A DNA stretch of 64,000 nucleotides from Fen-455 sp050012675. GTDB lineage: Bacteria > Actinomycetota > Acidimicrobiia > Acidimicrobiales > Bog-793. Below the pieces are notes generated by a model. That model saw only the letters and a list, made by a program, of their open reading frames with translations, made no database searches and was not told the origin of the DNA. Within the stretch, counting starts at the first letter, position 1, and each line of letters begins with the position of its first letter. The stretch covers positions 25,054-89,053 of the forward strand of contig JBEKGS010000008.1 of NCBI GenBank assembly GCA_050012675.1, read 5' to 3'. The position numbers and the translations under genes are program-made. This document shows, one piece after another, positions 23,433 through 30,475 of this stretch.

Positions 23433-23945
23433 GTGCGTTGCCCCTGGTGCGGAGCGACCGAGGACCGTGTCGTGGACTCGCGCGAGGTGGAACAGGGCGA
23501 GGCGATCCGGCGCCGCCGCGAGTGCATCTCGTGCATGCGCCGTTTCACGACCGTCGAGCGCTTCAGCCCAACTGTGCTCTGGGTGATCAAGCGATCCGCT
23601 CACCGAGAGCCCTTCGACCGGCGCAAGCTGATCGCCGGGGCGAGGGCCGCCTGCAAGAACAGGCCTGTCGAGCCCGAACAGCTCGAGGCCCTGGCGGCAG
23701 CGATCGAGCAGAAGGCCTGGTCCATGGGACCCGAGGTGCCGAGCGAGGAGCTGGGGCTGGCGGTGCTCGAAGCCCTGAGGGAGCTCGACGATGTGGCAGC
23801 GGTACGTTTTGCCAGCGTCTACAAGGGTTTTGAGCAGGTCGACGATTTTGCCCGCGAGCTCGGGCTCTTGAGCAAGGAGGCGCCACCGCCCGAGCCGAGC
23901 GGTGAGGAGCCCAAAGCGCCCGGAACCTCAGGTGCAGGTGGGTGA
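23433..23945 (+). CDS. nrdR: transcriptional repressor NrdR
   Basis: An ATP/dATP-sensing repressor of ribonucleotide reductase genes, 170 residues. The zinc ribbon uses Cys3, Cys6, Cys31 and Cys34 (CPWC and CISC), followed by the RRRECISCMRRFTTVER region and an ATP-cone (about residues 46-136; VIKRSAHREPFDRRKLI). A disordered, acidic, Pro-rich tail of about 20 residues exceeds the usual length of about 150. The GTG at 23433 gives the canonical N-terminus, and longer frames are intergenic. No nrd genes or NrdR boxes are visible in the window. The stop overlaps the next ATG (TGATG). Confidence 0.92.
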   Translation: MRCPWCGATEDRVVDSREVEQGEAIRRRRECISCMRRFTTVERFSPTVLWVIKRSAHREPFDRRKLIAGARAACKNRPVEPEQLEALAAAIEQKAWSMGPEVPSEELGLAVLEALRELDDVAAVRFASVYKGFEQVDDFARELGLLSKEAPPPEPSGEEPKAPGTSGAGG

Positions 23946-24658
23946 TGAGCGAGGCCCTTTTGGACGAGCCGCCGGCGACAGCGCTCGCGATCTACGCCCA
24001 TCCCGACGACCCGGTCATATCCTGCGGCGGCACGCTGGCGCGTTGGGCCGCGGCCGGAAGCACCGTCGATGTCGTCATCTGCACAGCCGGCGACAAGGGG
24101 GCGACTGACCCCGGCGTGGACCCCGAGGCCCTGGCCGGCGCCCGGGTCGAAGAGGCGCGGCGCTCCATCGAGGTCATCGGGGCCAAAGGCCTCCATCTGC
24201 TCGGTCACCCGGACGGGGAGATCGAGAACGACATCGCTCTCCGGGCTGAGCTGGTGCGGATCATCCGCCAGGTGCGACCCGACGCGATCGTCGCTCCGGA
24301 CCCGTTGGCGGTCTTCTTCGGCGAGCACCACTACAACCACCGGGATCATCGGGTGGTCGGCTGGGCCGCGCTCGACTCCGCCGCCCCCGCCGCGGCGTCG
24401 CCCTTGTACTTCAAGGGGGTGGGCGGGGCGCACCAGGTCACGGCCGCCTATCTGTCAGGTTCTCTGGAGCCCAACGTCTGGGTGGACGTGACCTCCACCA
24501 TCGACCAGAAGATCGCAGCTGTTTCGTGCCACGTCTCCCAGCTCGCCGACGCCGGCGACTGGCTCGCGAGCGCTCTTCGCGATGGCGCCGAGCTTGCCGG
24601 CCAGGAGGTGGGAGTCGCCTACGCGGAACCCTTCCGGCGGATCTGGCTGGCCTCGTGA
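23945..24658 (+). CDS. PIG-L/LmbE-family N-acetyl-sugar deacetylase
   Basis: A zinc-dependent deacetylase of 237 residues. The metal motif AHPDD lies near residue 19, with CGGTLARW, and the later HxxH pair is in YNHRDHR. Relatives include MshB (mycothiol precursor deacetylase), Mca (mycothiol conjugate amidase) and GlcNAc-PI deacetylases. The sequence alone does not decide among them, and no other mycothiol gene is in view. The protein is shorter than typical MshB and Mca (roughly 290-300). It sits between nrdR and dinB with 1-nt and 4-nt overlaps, so it is expressed with DNA-metabolism genes. Confidence 0.8.
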   Translation: MSEALLDEPPATALAIYAHPDDPVISCGGTLARWAAAGSTVDVVICTAGDKGATDPGVDPEALAGARVEEARRSIEVIGAKGLHLLGHPDGEIENDIALRAELVRIIRQVRPDAIVAPDPLAVFFGEHHYNHRDHRVVGWAALDSAAPAAASPLYFKGVGGAHQVTAAYLSGSLEPNVWVDVTSTIDQKIAAVSCHVSQLADAGDWLASALRDGAELAGQEVGVAYAEPFRRIWLAS

Positions 24659-25938
24659 CCACGGCGCTCGACATCTTGCATGTCGACATGGACGCCTTCT
24701 TCGCGGCTGTCGAAGTCCTAGACGACCCGAGCTTGCGAGGCCTGCCGGTGATAGTCGGCGGGACCGGGTCGCGCGGGGTCGTGGCCTCGTGCTCCTACGA
24801 GGCGAGGGCCACCGGAGTCCGCTCCGCGATGTCGATGGTCGAGGCGCGGCACCGCTGCCCTCAGGCCGTTGTGCTCCCGGGACGCCACGGCCGCTACGGC
24901 GAGGTGAGCCGTCAGCTCCACAAGGTCTTCGAAGTGTTCACTCCGCTCATCGAGCCGATCGCCTTGGACGAGGCGTTCCTCGACGTGTCCGGGGCCCACA
25001 AGTTGTTCGGCTCGAGCATGGAGATCGCCGGGGCGATCCGCGCCCGTGTCGCCGAGGAACTGCAGCTGTCGTGCTCGGTCGGGATCGCCCGTAACAAGCT
25101 GCTGGCCAAGCTGGCCTCGAGGGCCGCCAAGCCGGTCGCCTCCCTGAGCGGGCCGGTTGCCGGGCCCGGCATCTTCGTCGTGCGCCACGAGGACGAGCTG
25201 GCCTTCCTCCATCCCCGCCCGGTCTCCGACCTTTGGGGCGTGGGTCCCCGCACGGCCGAGCGCCTGGCCCGCTATGGGATCGCCACGATCGCCGATCTCG
25301 CCAATGTCGACCCGCAGCACCTCACCCGCCTCGTCGGGCGCGCGGCCGGGTCCCAGCTCCACGCGCTTGCCTGGGCCCGCGACGACAGGCCCGTCGAGAT
25401 GGGCCGGCCCGTGAAGTCGGTCGGCCACGAGGAGACCTTCGCCGTCGACCTGCACGATCCCGAACAGCTTCGTCTCGAGGCCGCGCGCATGGCCGACGCG
25501 GTTGCCAGCCGGCTGCGTGCGTCGGGTCTCGCGGGGCGCACTGTCACAGTGAAGCTGCGCTACGGCGACTTCACGACGATCACGCGCTCGCATTCCCTGC
25601 ACCGCCCGGTGGCCTCCTCGGCAGAGCTCGTGAAGATCGCCGCGGCGCTGCTGTCGGCTGCCGAGGTCCATCCCGGCGTGCGTCTTTTGGGCGTCAGCGT
25701 CTCGTCCCTGGAGGCGCGTGCGGACGGGAGCGGGGAGCAGCTCAGTCTCTGGGACCCGGCCAGGCCCCCGGACGGCCAGGCGCACGGGGCCACGAGCGCC
25801 CGCTCGGACCTCGACGCGGCCGTGGACGCCATCCGGGAGCGCTACGGGGTCGCCTCGGTCGGTCCCGCGGCGCTAGTGGGCGCTTCGGGGCTGCGTGTCA
25901 AGCAGCTCGGCGACGCGCCGTGGGGCCCTTCGAAATAG
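24655..25938 (+). CDS. dinB: DNA polymerase IV
   Basis: A Y-family translesion polymerase of 427 residues. Catalytic segments are LHVDMDAFFAAVE, the SCSYEARATGVRSAM substrate loop and LDEAFLDVS, which supplies the two acidic metal ligands. A little-finger domain follows. QLSLW (about residues 362-366) matches the beta-clamp-binding consensus. The GTG start overlaps the PIG-L stop (GTGA). No SOS box is visible directly upstream; because the gene is coupled to nrdR and the deacetylase, its expression would follow theirs or read-through from the SOS-controlled LysM gene. Confidence 0.93.
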   Translation: MTTALDILHVDMDAFFAAVEVLDDPSLRGLPVIVGGTGSRGVVASCSYEARATGVRSAMSMVEARHRCPQAVVLPGRHGRYGEVSRQLHKVFEVFTPLIEPIALDEAFLDVSGAHKLFGSSMEIAGAIRARVAEELQLSCSVGIARNKLLAKLASRAAKPVASLSGPVAGPGIFVVRHEDELAFLHPRPVSDLWGVGPRTAERLARYGIATIADLANVDPQHLTRLVGRAAGSQLHALAWARDDRPVEMGRPVKSVGHEETFAVDLHDPEQLRLEAARMADAVASRLRASGLAGRTVTVKLRYGDFTTITRSHSLHRPVASSAELVKIAAALLSAAEVHPGVRLLGVSVSSLEARADGSGEQLSLWDPARPPDGQAHGATSARSDLDAAVDAIRERYGVASVGPAALVGASGLRVKQLGDAPWGPSK

Positions 25939-25991
25939 CGTGCCGCAATACGCGGCGGAATCAGACGGCGGCGATAGCGTTGGAGGGGGAG

Positions 25992-26096
25992 ATGGCCGCA
26001 ATTACAGGTGGAGTCGGGTCCGCGCCGTTGTCGGGTGGTCACCGCTGTGGGATGATTGAGGCGGTGCAGCAAGAGTCGCTGGCCGAGAGGGGGTGA
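25992..26096 (+). CDS. possible 34-residue small ORF upstream of the DUF3040 gene
   Basis: A short frame (starting MAAITGGVGS, ending ESLAERG) is preceded by GGAGG with a 5-nt spacer and by a TAGCGT hexamer at 25975-25980. Its stop overlaps a GTG and lies 2 nt before the ATG of the DUF3040 gene, a spacing suited to translational coupling. Nothing in the peptide is recognisable. It could instead be untranslated leader, because a second promoter-like pair (TTGTCG-N17-GATGAT) lies inside it. Confidence 0.3.
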   Translation: MAAITGGVGSAPLSGGHRCGMIEAVQQESLAERG

Positions 26097-26098
26097 CG

Positions 26099-26464
26099 AT
26101 GCCGCTTTCCGAAGAGGAGCAGAGAATCCTCCATGAAATGGAGGAGAAGCTGTACGAGCACGATCGGGCTTTTGCCGACCGTGTCAGTACGAAGTCGCAG
26201 AATCGCCCGCGTGGCCGCACCGGAAGGGGATGGGTCGTCGCCTTCATAGCAGGCTTCGTTCTCCTGCTCGTGGCCTTCGGCTCGTCTGTGTTCCTCGGCA
26301 GCATCGGGTTCGTGATCATGCTCGTGGCCACGATCGCCTTTGTGCGCCAGGCCAGGAGCGCGGACTCACCCGGTTTCGGCGGCCTCATGGGCAAGTCGCG
26401 GCGCACGGGCGACGAGTGGTCCGAGATGCGCCGGCGCCTGCGGTCCCGTTTCGGACCCCGCTGA
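26099..26464 (+). CDS. DUF3040-family small membrane protein
   Basis: A 121-residue protein starting MPLSEEEQRILHEMEEKLYEHDRAFADR, the conserved cytosolic helix of DUF3040. Two adjacent hydrophobic helices follow (about residues 46-66 and 68-86) and then a basic tail. The ATG at 26099 is chosen because family members begin MPLSE and because GAGAGGGGG precedes it; a GTG 6 nt earlier is less likely. DUF3040 genes commonly lie just upstream of mraZ and the division cluster in Actinobacteria, as here. No biochemical function is known. Confidence 0.85.
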   Translation: MPLSEEEQRILHEMEEKLYEHDRAFADRVSTKSQNRPRGRTGRGWVVAFIAGFVLLLVAFGSSVFLGSIGFVIMLVATIAFVRQARSADSPGFGGLMGKSRRTGDEWSEMRRRLRSRFGPR

Positions 26465-26480
26465 GTTCCCTCCCCGTCCC

Positions 26481-26801
26481 GTGAGCGGCGGCCCCGCGCG
26501 AGAGCGCGGCCCCGCCAGGTCCCCCGAGAAGTCCTCAGGCCGGCGCGCCTGGTGGGTGTTGGCGCTGTCGGCACTCGGCCGCAGGCCGGACTTGTGGACG
26601 ACCGCCGCCTTCGAGGCGGTATCGCTGGTGCCGCCCGGGTGGTGGCGTCGTTGGCCGCCGGTACCCGTGGTTTCGCCGAAGTGGTTGGCTTTCCGGATGG
26701 AGACCGCCTATGGGGACCCGGACGCGCGCCCTACGCCGGCCGACGTCGTCGCCTTCCTGGACTGGTGCCGAATGACACGCCCCCGCGCGTGGTTGCGGTA
26801 G
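26481..26801 (+). CDS. conserved small protein, unknown function
   Basis: A 106-residue protein with a disordered first 30 residues and a conserved-looking Trp/Pro-rich core (LVPPGWWRRWPPVPVVSPKWLAFRMETAYG, then PTPADVVAFLDWCRMTR). I recall similar small proteins near the mraZ region of Actinobacteria but know of no assigned function. The GTG start lies 16 nt after the DUF3040 stop, which suggests a shared transcript. No membrane helix or catalytic motif is evident. The aromatic, basic core might bind nucleic acid or lipid, but nothing in the sequence proves it. Confidence 0.65.
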   Translation: MSGGPARERGPARSPEKSSGRRAWWVLALSALGRRPDLWTTAAFEAVSLVPPGWWRRWPPVPVVSPKWLAFRMETAYGDPDARPTPADVVAFLDWCRMTRPRAWLR

Positions 26802-26804
26802 CCT
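26799..26804 (+). promoter_or_regulatory. -10 element (TAGCCT) upstream of the HNH leader ORF
   Basis: TAGCCT lies across the stop of the preceding gene and ends 7 nt before the ATG at 26812, the spacing seen at the leaderless genes. The transcript would start with the short leader ORF. Confidence 0.45.
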
Positions 26805-26811
26805 CCGCCTG

Positions 26812-26850
26812 ATGGCTCGCCCAAGACGACGAGGACCCCAAGAAGGCTGA
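26812..26850 (+). CDS. 12-residue Arg-rich leader peptide before the HNH gene
   Basis: The ATG placed 7 nt after TAGCCT opens a 12-codon frame encoding MARPRRRGPQEG. It ends in TGA one base before the ATG of the HNH endonuclease gene. AGAAGG within the last codons is a good ribosome-binding site for that gene, so translation of the leader would run straight into it. Four of the twelve residues are Arg. It may be a regulatory upstream ORF, but a chance frame in a 40-nt leader cannot be excluded. Confidence 0.4.
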   Translation: MARPRRRGPQEG

Positions 26851-26851
26851 G

Positions 26852-27370
26852 ATGGTCGGCCGCGCGCTCGTGCTGAACGCGTCTTTCGAGCCGCTGTCGG
26901 TTGTGGCCTCGCGGCGGGCCCTCGTGCTGGTGCTCGCCGACAAGGCCGTTCTCGTGCACGGGACGGGCCACCATCTCCACTCCGCCAAGGCCAAGTTCCC
27001 CGAGCCGTCGGTCGTCCGGCTCGTCAACTACGTTCGGGTCCCGCACCAGGCCCGCGTCGCTGTGACGAGGCGCTCGGTGTTCGTCCGTGACGGTCACCGC
27101 TGCCAGTACTGCGGAGCTCAAGCCGAGAACATCGACCACGTCGTGCCCCGCAGCCGGGGCGGCACGCACAGCTGGGACAACGTCGTGGCCTGCTGCAGGC
27201 GTTGCAACAGCCGCAAAGAGGACAGGCTGTTGGACGAAGCGGGCTTCCGCCTCGCGAAGATGCCCCGCGCCCCCCGTTCGCGCCTGTGGCTGCTGGCTGC
27301 GAGCGGTGAGGTCCTCGACGAGTGGGCACCTTACGTCGAGCCTGTGCTCGGCCGCGCAGTCGGCCTCTGA
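26852..27370 (+). CDS. HNH endonuclease
   Basis: A 172-residue HNH nuclease. An N-terminal region found in many actinobacterial HNH proteins (ALVLNASFEPLSVVASRRALVLVL) precedes the domain. The HNH core has the first zinc pair CQYCG, the catalytic IDHVVPRSRGG, the central Asn in WDNVVACCRRCN and the second zinc pair CRRC. Housekeeping HNH proteins of this type occur as single copies near the division cluster rather than in mobile elements. There is no sign of transfer here, and the role is unknown. A 12-codon leader ORF directly precedes it. Confidence 0.88.
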   Translation: MVGRALVLNASFEPLSVVASRRALVLVLADKAVLVHGTGHHLHSAKAKFPEPSVVRLVNYVRVPHQARVAVTRRSVFVRDGHRCQYCGAQAENIDHVVPRSRGGTHSWDNVVACCRRCNSRKEDRLLDEAGFRLAKMPRAPRSRLWLLAASGEVLDEWAPYVEPVLGRAVGL

Positions 27371-27408
27371 CCACGCGAGCCGCCTTTTTTGGCCAGCGGT
27401 CCTGGCGC

Positions 27409-28077
27409 GTGCTCGAACGCCGCGACACGCCGGGCGCCCTCCACGGCGATCCGCCCGACCCCTCCGGCGCGCCTCTCGCCTGCGTGTGCATCCCCACCGC
27501 GAGGTCAGTTGTCATAGGGAGCGCCCAGCCCGCGTCTGACTTCGACGCGGCAAGGCTGGCCGCCGGTCAGGTCGAGCTCGTGCGCCGCCGAAGCGGTGGG
27601 GGAGCGGTCCTCGTAGTGCCCGGCTCGCAGGTGTGGCTGGACGTCTTCGTGCCGGGTGGTGACCCGTTGGCGGACTCTGACGTGGGCAAGTCCTTCCACT
27701 GGTTGGGCGACGCCTATGCCGCCGCCATCGCGGCGGTGCTCGGCACCTCGCCGGACAAGGCGGGCGTCGAGGTCAACCGCGGGCCCCGTCAGACCACGGC
27801 CTGGTCCAGGACGCTCTGTTACGCCGGGCTCGGGGCCGGCGAGGTCACCGTCGCGGGTCGCAAGGTCGTCGGCATGTCGCAGCGCAGGGAGCGCTCGGGC
27901 GCCTGGATCCACTCGATGGCACTTCTGAGCGATCACGCGGACGACCTCGCCGGGCTCCTGGCCGGAGCCGAGGAACACCGTTCGGCTGCTCGGGCGGCAC
28001 TTTCGTGCGCCGGCCTCGAGGGCGCCGAGCACTTGGTCGCTCCTTTGACCGAGGAGATCCTCGCCCGCCTTCCCTAG
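27409..28077 (+). CDS. lipoate-protein ligase-like protein
   Basis: A member of the biotin/lipoate ligase fold, about 222 residues. It shows the RRRSGGGAVLVVPGSQVWLDVFVP substrate loop, the DVGKSFHWLGDAY segment and the AGRKVVGMSQRRERSGAWIHSM motif containing the Lys that contacts the lipoyl-adenylate. The group attaches or transfers lipoyl or octanoyl groups to carrier domains, but no lipoylated enzyme gene is nearby, so the substrate is uncertain. The first conventional start is the GTG at 27409; a CTG overlapping the HNH stop (CTGA, 27367) would add 14 residues including SWRV, which also fits the family. It ends about 210 nt before mraZ. Confidence 0.7.
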   Translation: MLERRDTPGALHGDPPDPSGAPLACVCIPTARSVVIGSAQPASDFDAARLAAGQVELVRRRSGGGAVLVVPGSQVWLDVFVPGGDPLADSDVGKSFHWLGDAYAAAIAAVLGTSPDKAGVEVNRGPRQTTAWSRTLCYAGLGAGEVTVAGRKVVGMSQRRERSGAWIHSMALLSDHADDLAGLLAGAEEHRSAARAALSCAGLEGAEHLVAPLTEEILARLP

Positions 28078-28227
28078 GGCGTGGGTGCCGGTCGCCGGCC
28101 TTGATCGTGGCACCCGTCCCAGGGCGGGTCGTCGCCCTCCGGTTTCCGCCCCGTGGGCGAGCCGCGCCCGTTCTTGTGCGCCATGGCGGCCCGGCGCGCC
28201 CCGAGTGGGGGAGAGCGACGAGGATTG

Positions 28228-28256
28228 TTGACGGGTGGGGGAAATGACCATAAAGT
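28228..28256 (+). promoter_or_regulatory. mraZ / division-cluster promoter
   Basis: TTGACG (28228-28233), a 17-bp spacer and TAAAGT (28251-28256) form a good sigma-70 promoter. The MraZ repeats overlap the spacer and the -10, consistent with autorepression of the cluster. Confidence 0.55.
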
Positions 28257-28270
28257 GGCGCTAAGTGGGG
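28231..28270 (+). promoter_or_regulatory. MraZ operator: direct repeats in 10-bp phase
   Basis: GTGGGG at 28235, GTGGCG at 28255 and GTGGGG at 28265 are spaced in exact multiples of 10 bp, with a degenerate unit at 28245. Another GTGGGG lies at 28205, still in phase. MraZ binds short GTG-rich direct repeats upstream of its own gene, each helical turn contacting one subunit. Confidence 0.7.
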
Positions 28271-28290
28271 GCCCGGGGAGGGCGTGCTCC

Positions 28291-28746
28291 ATGACAGTGG
28301 GAACGAAGGCTGCTTTGACGCCAAGCTTCAAGTTCGTCGGGAATTTCCCCCGCTCGCTCGACGCAAAGGGTCGGGTGATCCTGCCGTCGCGTATGCGCGC
28401 CGAATTTCAACAGCACGGCTACCTGACACCGGGCGCGGACGGTTGCCTGGCGCTGTGGCCCGAGGAGGAGTTCGAGCTCGAGGCCGATCGCCAGCACGCC
28501 AAGGACGCCCAGGGCGTCGAGGCACGCAACGACCTGCGTGACTGGGCGGCGCTTGTCACCCGCGTCGAGTTCGACCGGCAGAACCGGATGCCGGTGCCGC
28601 CCGAGCTGCGTGCTCTCGCCAAGTTGGAACAGGAAGTCCTTTTCGTAGGGGTGCTGGACCGCGTCGAGCTCTGGTCCCCTGCAAGCTGGTCGTCACGCCG
28701 TGGGGAGCCGGTGGCCGTGCCCGCGACCGGAGAGGTCGGGCCGTGA
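28291..28746 (+). CDS. mraZ: transcriptional regulator MraZ
   Basis: A ring-forming DNA-binding protein that represses the division and cell-wall cluster. It has 151 residues with two SpoVT/AbrB-like halves: FVGNFPRSLDAKGRVILPSRMR, then WAALVTRVEFDRQNRMPVPPELRALA and GVLDRVELWSPASW. The ATG at 28291 follows GGGGAGGG by 8 nt, and the longer frame upstream is the regulatory region. Four phased repeats upstream are its probable operator. The stop is followed by an unusually long gap before rsmH. Confidence 0.93.
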   Translation: MTVGTKAALTPSFKFVGNFPRSLDAKGRVILPSRMRAEFQQHGYLTPGADGCLALWPEEEFELEADRQHAKDAQGVEARNDLRDWAALVTRVEFDRQNRMPVPPELRALAKLEQEVLFVGVLDRVELWSPASWSSRRGEPVAVPATGEVGP

Positions 28747-28925
28747 GCCATGGCCGGCCTGTCGCGTCTGCACGGTCCCGGCGTCCCCGAAACCCGATCT
28801 GTCGCCGCTCCTGGGTCGTCCGCAGCCCCTCGGCTGAAGTGCCGGATGGCATCACTACCCTCTCCGCCCTGTCTCATCCTCACTTCGGGGGAAGCCCTTC
28901 TCCCGAGCCGGTCGGGGGGTTGCGG

Positions 28926-29873
28926 ATGACCCAGGAGTACGCGCACACGCCGGTCATGGTCGAAGAGGTCGTGTCGATGTTCGAGCCCGTCCCCGCGGGC
29001 GTGCTCATCGACGCAACAGTTGGCGGGGGCGGCCACGCGGCGGCATTGTTGGACCGACTGCCCGACCACGACCTGGTCGGGCTCGACGCCGACGATGCCG
29101 CCGTGGCCAAGGCGCAGGAGCACCTGGGCAGGTTCGGGGAGCGGGCCAGGGTCGTGAAGGCCCGCTTCGACGCTTTGGCCGTGGTGGCAGGGACCTTGGC
29201 GACGGGGCGCCCGGTGGCGGGAGTCCTGTTCGACCTCGGTGTGAGCTCACCGCAGCTCGACCAGCCCGAACGGGGCTTTTCCTACAACAAGGAAGGCCCC
29301 TTGGACATGCGCATGGACCGCTCGCGGCCGACCACCGCCGCGGATCTCGTCAACACCCTCAGTGCCGCCGAGCTCACCAGGCTGTTCGCCGACAACGGCG
29401 AAGGCCGTTTCGCACGCTTCGTTGCCGCCGGAATCGTCGCCAGCCGCCCGATCGAGACGACCGCGGGTCTCGTCCAGGTCATCGAGCGCTCGCTTCCCGG
29501 CGTCGCCAGGAAGCGAGCCGGCCACCCGGCCAAGCGGATCTTCCAGGCCTTGCGCATCGAGCTCAACCAGGAGCTCGAGGTGCTGGCCGCCGGGCTCGAG
29601 AGCGCGCTCGGCCTGCTGTGCGGCGGGGGCCGCTGTGTCGTGTTGTCCTACCACTCGGGAGAGGACCGGCTCGTCAAGCAGTCCTTCCTACGTGCCGCGA
29701 GCGGTGGCTGCGTGTGCCCCGCGGGCCTGCCTTGCGTGTGCGGGGCGGTCGGCACCGTGCGCGTCCTCACCCGTGGCGCCCGCCTGCCGAGCGCGGCTGA
29801 GACCTCCCGCAACCCCCGCGCGAAGAGCGCCAGGCTGCGCGCCGCCGAGCGCCTTTTTGAAAGGGCGGCCTGA
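28926..29873 (+). CDS. rsmH: 16S rRNA (cytosine-1402-N4)-methyltransferase
   Basis: An SAM-dependent methyltransferase acting on the 30S decoding site, 315 residues. Visible features are HTPVMVEEVV, the SAM-binding DATVGGGGHAAALLD, GVLFDLGVSSPQLDQPERGFSY, GPLDMRMD and RIELNQEL, all hallmark RsmH segments. The ATG at 28926 gives the canonical N-terminus. A GTG overlapping the mraZ stop (28743) is in frame, but the 61 codons it would add are low-complexity with relaxed third-position GC, so I leave them out. The stop overlaps the ftsL ATG (TGATG). Confidence 0.94.
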   Translation: MTQEYAHTPVMVEEVVSMFEPVPAGVLIDATVGGGGHAAALLDRLPDHDLVGLDADDAAVAKAQEHLGRFGERARVVKARFDALAVVAGTLATGRPVAGVLFDLGVSSPQLDQPERGFSYNKEGPLDMRMDRSRPTTAADLVNTLSAAELTRLFADNGEGRFARFVAAGIVASRPIETTAGLVQVIERSLPGVARKRAGHPAKRIFQALRIELNQELEVLAAGLESALGLLCGGGRCVVLSYHSGEDRLVKQSFLRAASGGCVCPAGLPCVCGAVGTVRVLTRGARLPSAAETSRNPRAKSARLRAAERLFERAA

Positions 29874-30475
29874 TGGCCAGTACTGCCCGTTCCGTTTCGA
29901 CTGCTGCCCGGGCGATGCCGGCCCACGAGCCTGGGACGTCCCGGCCCTCGGAAACAGGGCCTGCACGTCCCAGGCTCGACGTAGTCGAACGCCGCCGCGC
30001 GGCGGAGCGATCGGTCCGCCGCCGGGTCAACATGCTGCGGGGCCTCGGCGTCTTGTTCGTCGTGGGGGCCCTCGCTGTCACCGCCGCCGCGCACGCTTTC
30101 GTCGCGTCCGACCAGCAACGCGTCGACGGCCTGGAGAGCCAGATCTCTCAGGCGCTCGCCGCGCAACAGGACCTGCAGCTGAGCCGGGCCGAGCTCGAGT
30201 CACCGGTACGCGTGCTCTCCATCGCCGAGCGCCAGCTCGGCATGGTCTCGCCGGCGTCGCTGACGTACCTGGCGCCCGCGAACCCCGGGCCTTCGGTGTC
30301 GCAGGTGCAAGCGGCCGAGTCGAGGGCTGCACTGTCCCGCGTCGAGGCGGCGTCGAGATCAGCGACAGCCGGGCCGTCCAGGTCGCGCGCCGGCGGGGCG
30401 ACTGGAGCCGGGACGGAGACTCAGACGTCACTCGCCGGACCCGGATCCTCCGGGGCCACGACTGCGACCGGGTGA
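29873..30475 (+). CDS. ftsL: FtsL-like septum protein
   Basis: A bitopic division protein of 200 residues. It has a basic cytosolic N-terminus, one membrane helix (about residues 56-78), then a leucine-zipper-like coiled coil (QQRVDGLESQISQALAAQQDLQLSRAELESPVRVLSIAERQLGM) of the FtsL/DivIC type. A low-complexity Ser/Ala/Gly/Thr tail of about 70 residues follows, longer than in most homologues. Sequence conservation is weak in this family, and the assignment rests on topology and position between rsmH and ftsI. It should scaffold FtsQ and activate FtsW-FtsI. GTGA links it to ftsI. Confidence 0.85.
   Translation: MASTARSVSTAARAMPAHEPGTSRPSETGPARPRLDVVERRRAAERSVRRRVNMLRGLGVLFVVGALAVTAAAHAFVASDQQRVDGLESQISQALAAQQDLQLSRAELESPVRVLSIAERQLGMVSPASLTYLAPANPGPSVSQVQAAESRAALSRVEAASRSATAGPSRSRAGGATGAGTETQTSLAGPGSSGATTATG

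Noticed and set aside
28743..28925. 61-residue N-terminal extension of RsmH from a GTG overlapping mraZ
   Set aside because: Third-position GC drops sharply, the residues are low-complexity, and the canonical RsmH N-terminus starts at 28926.
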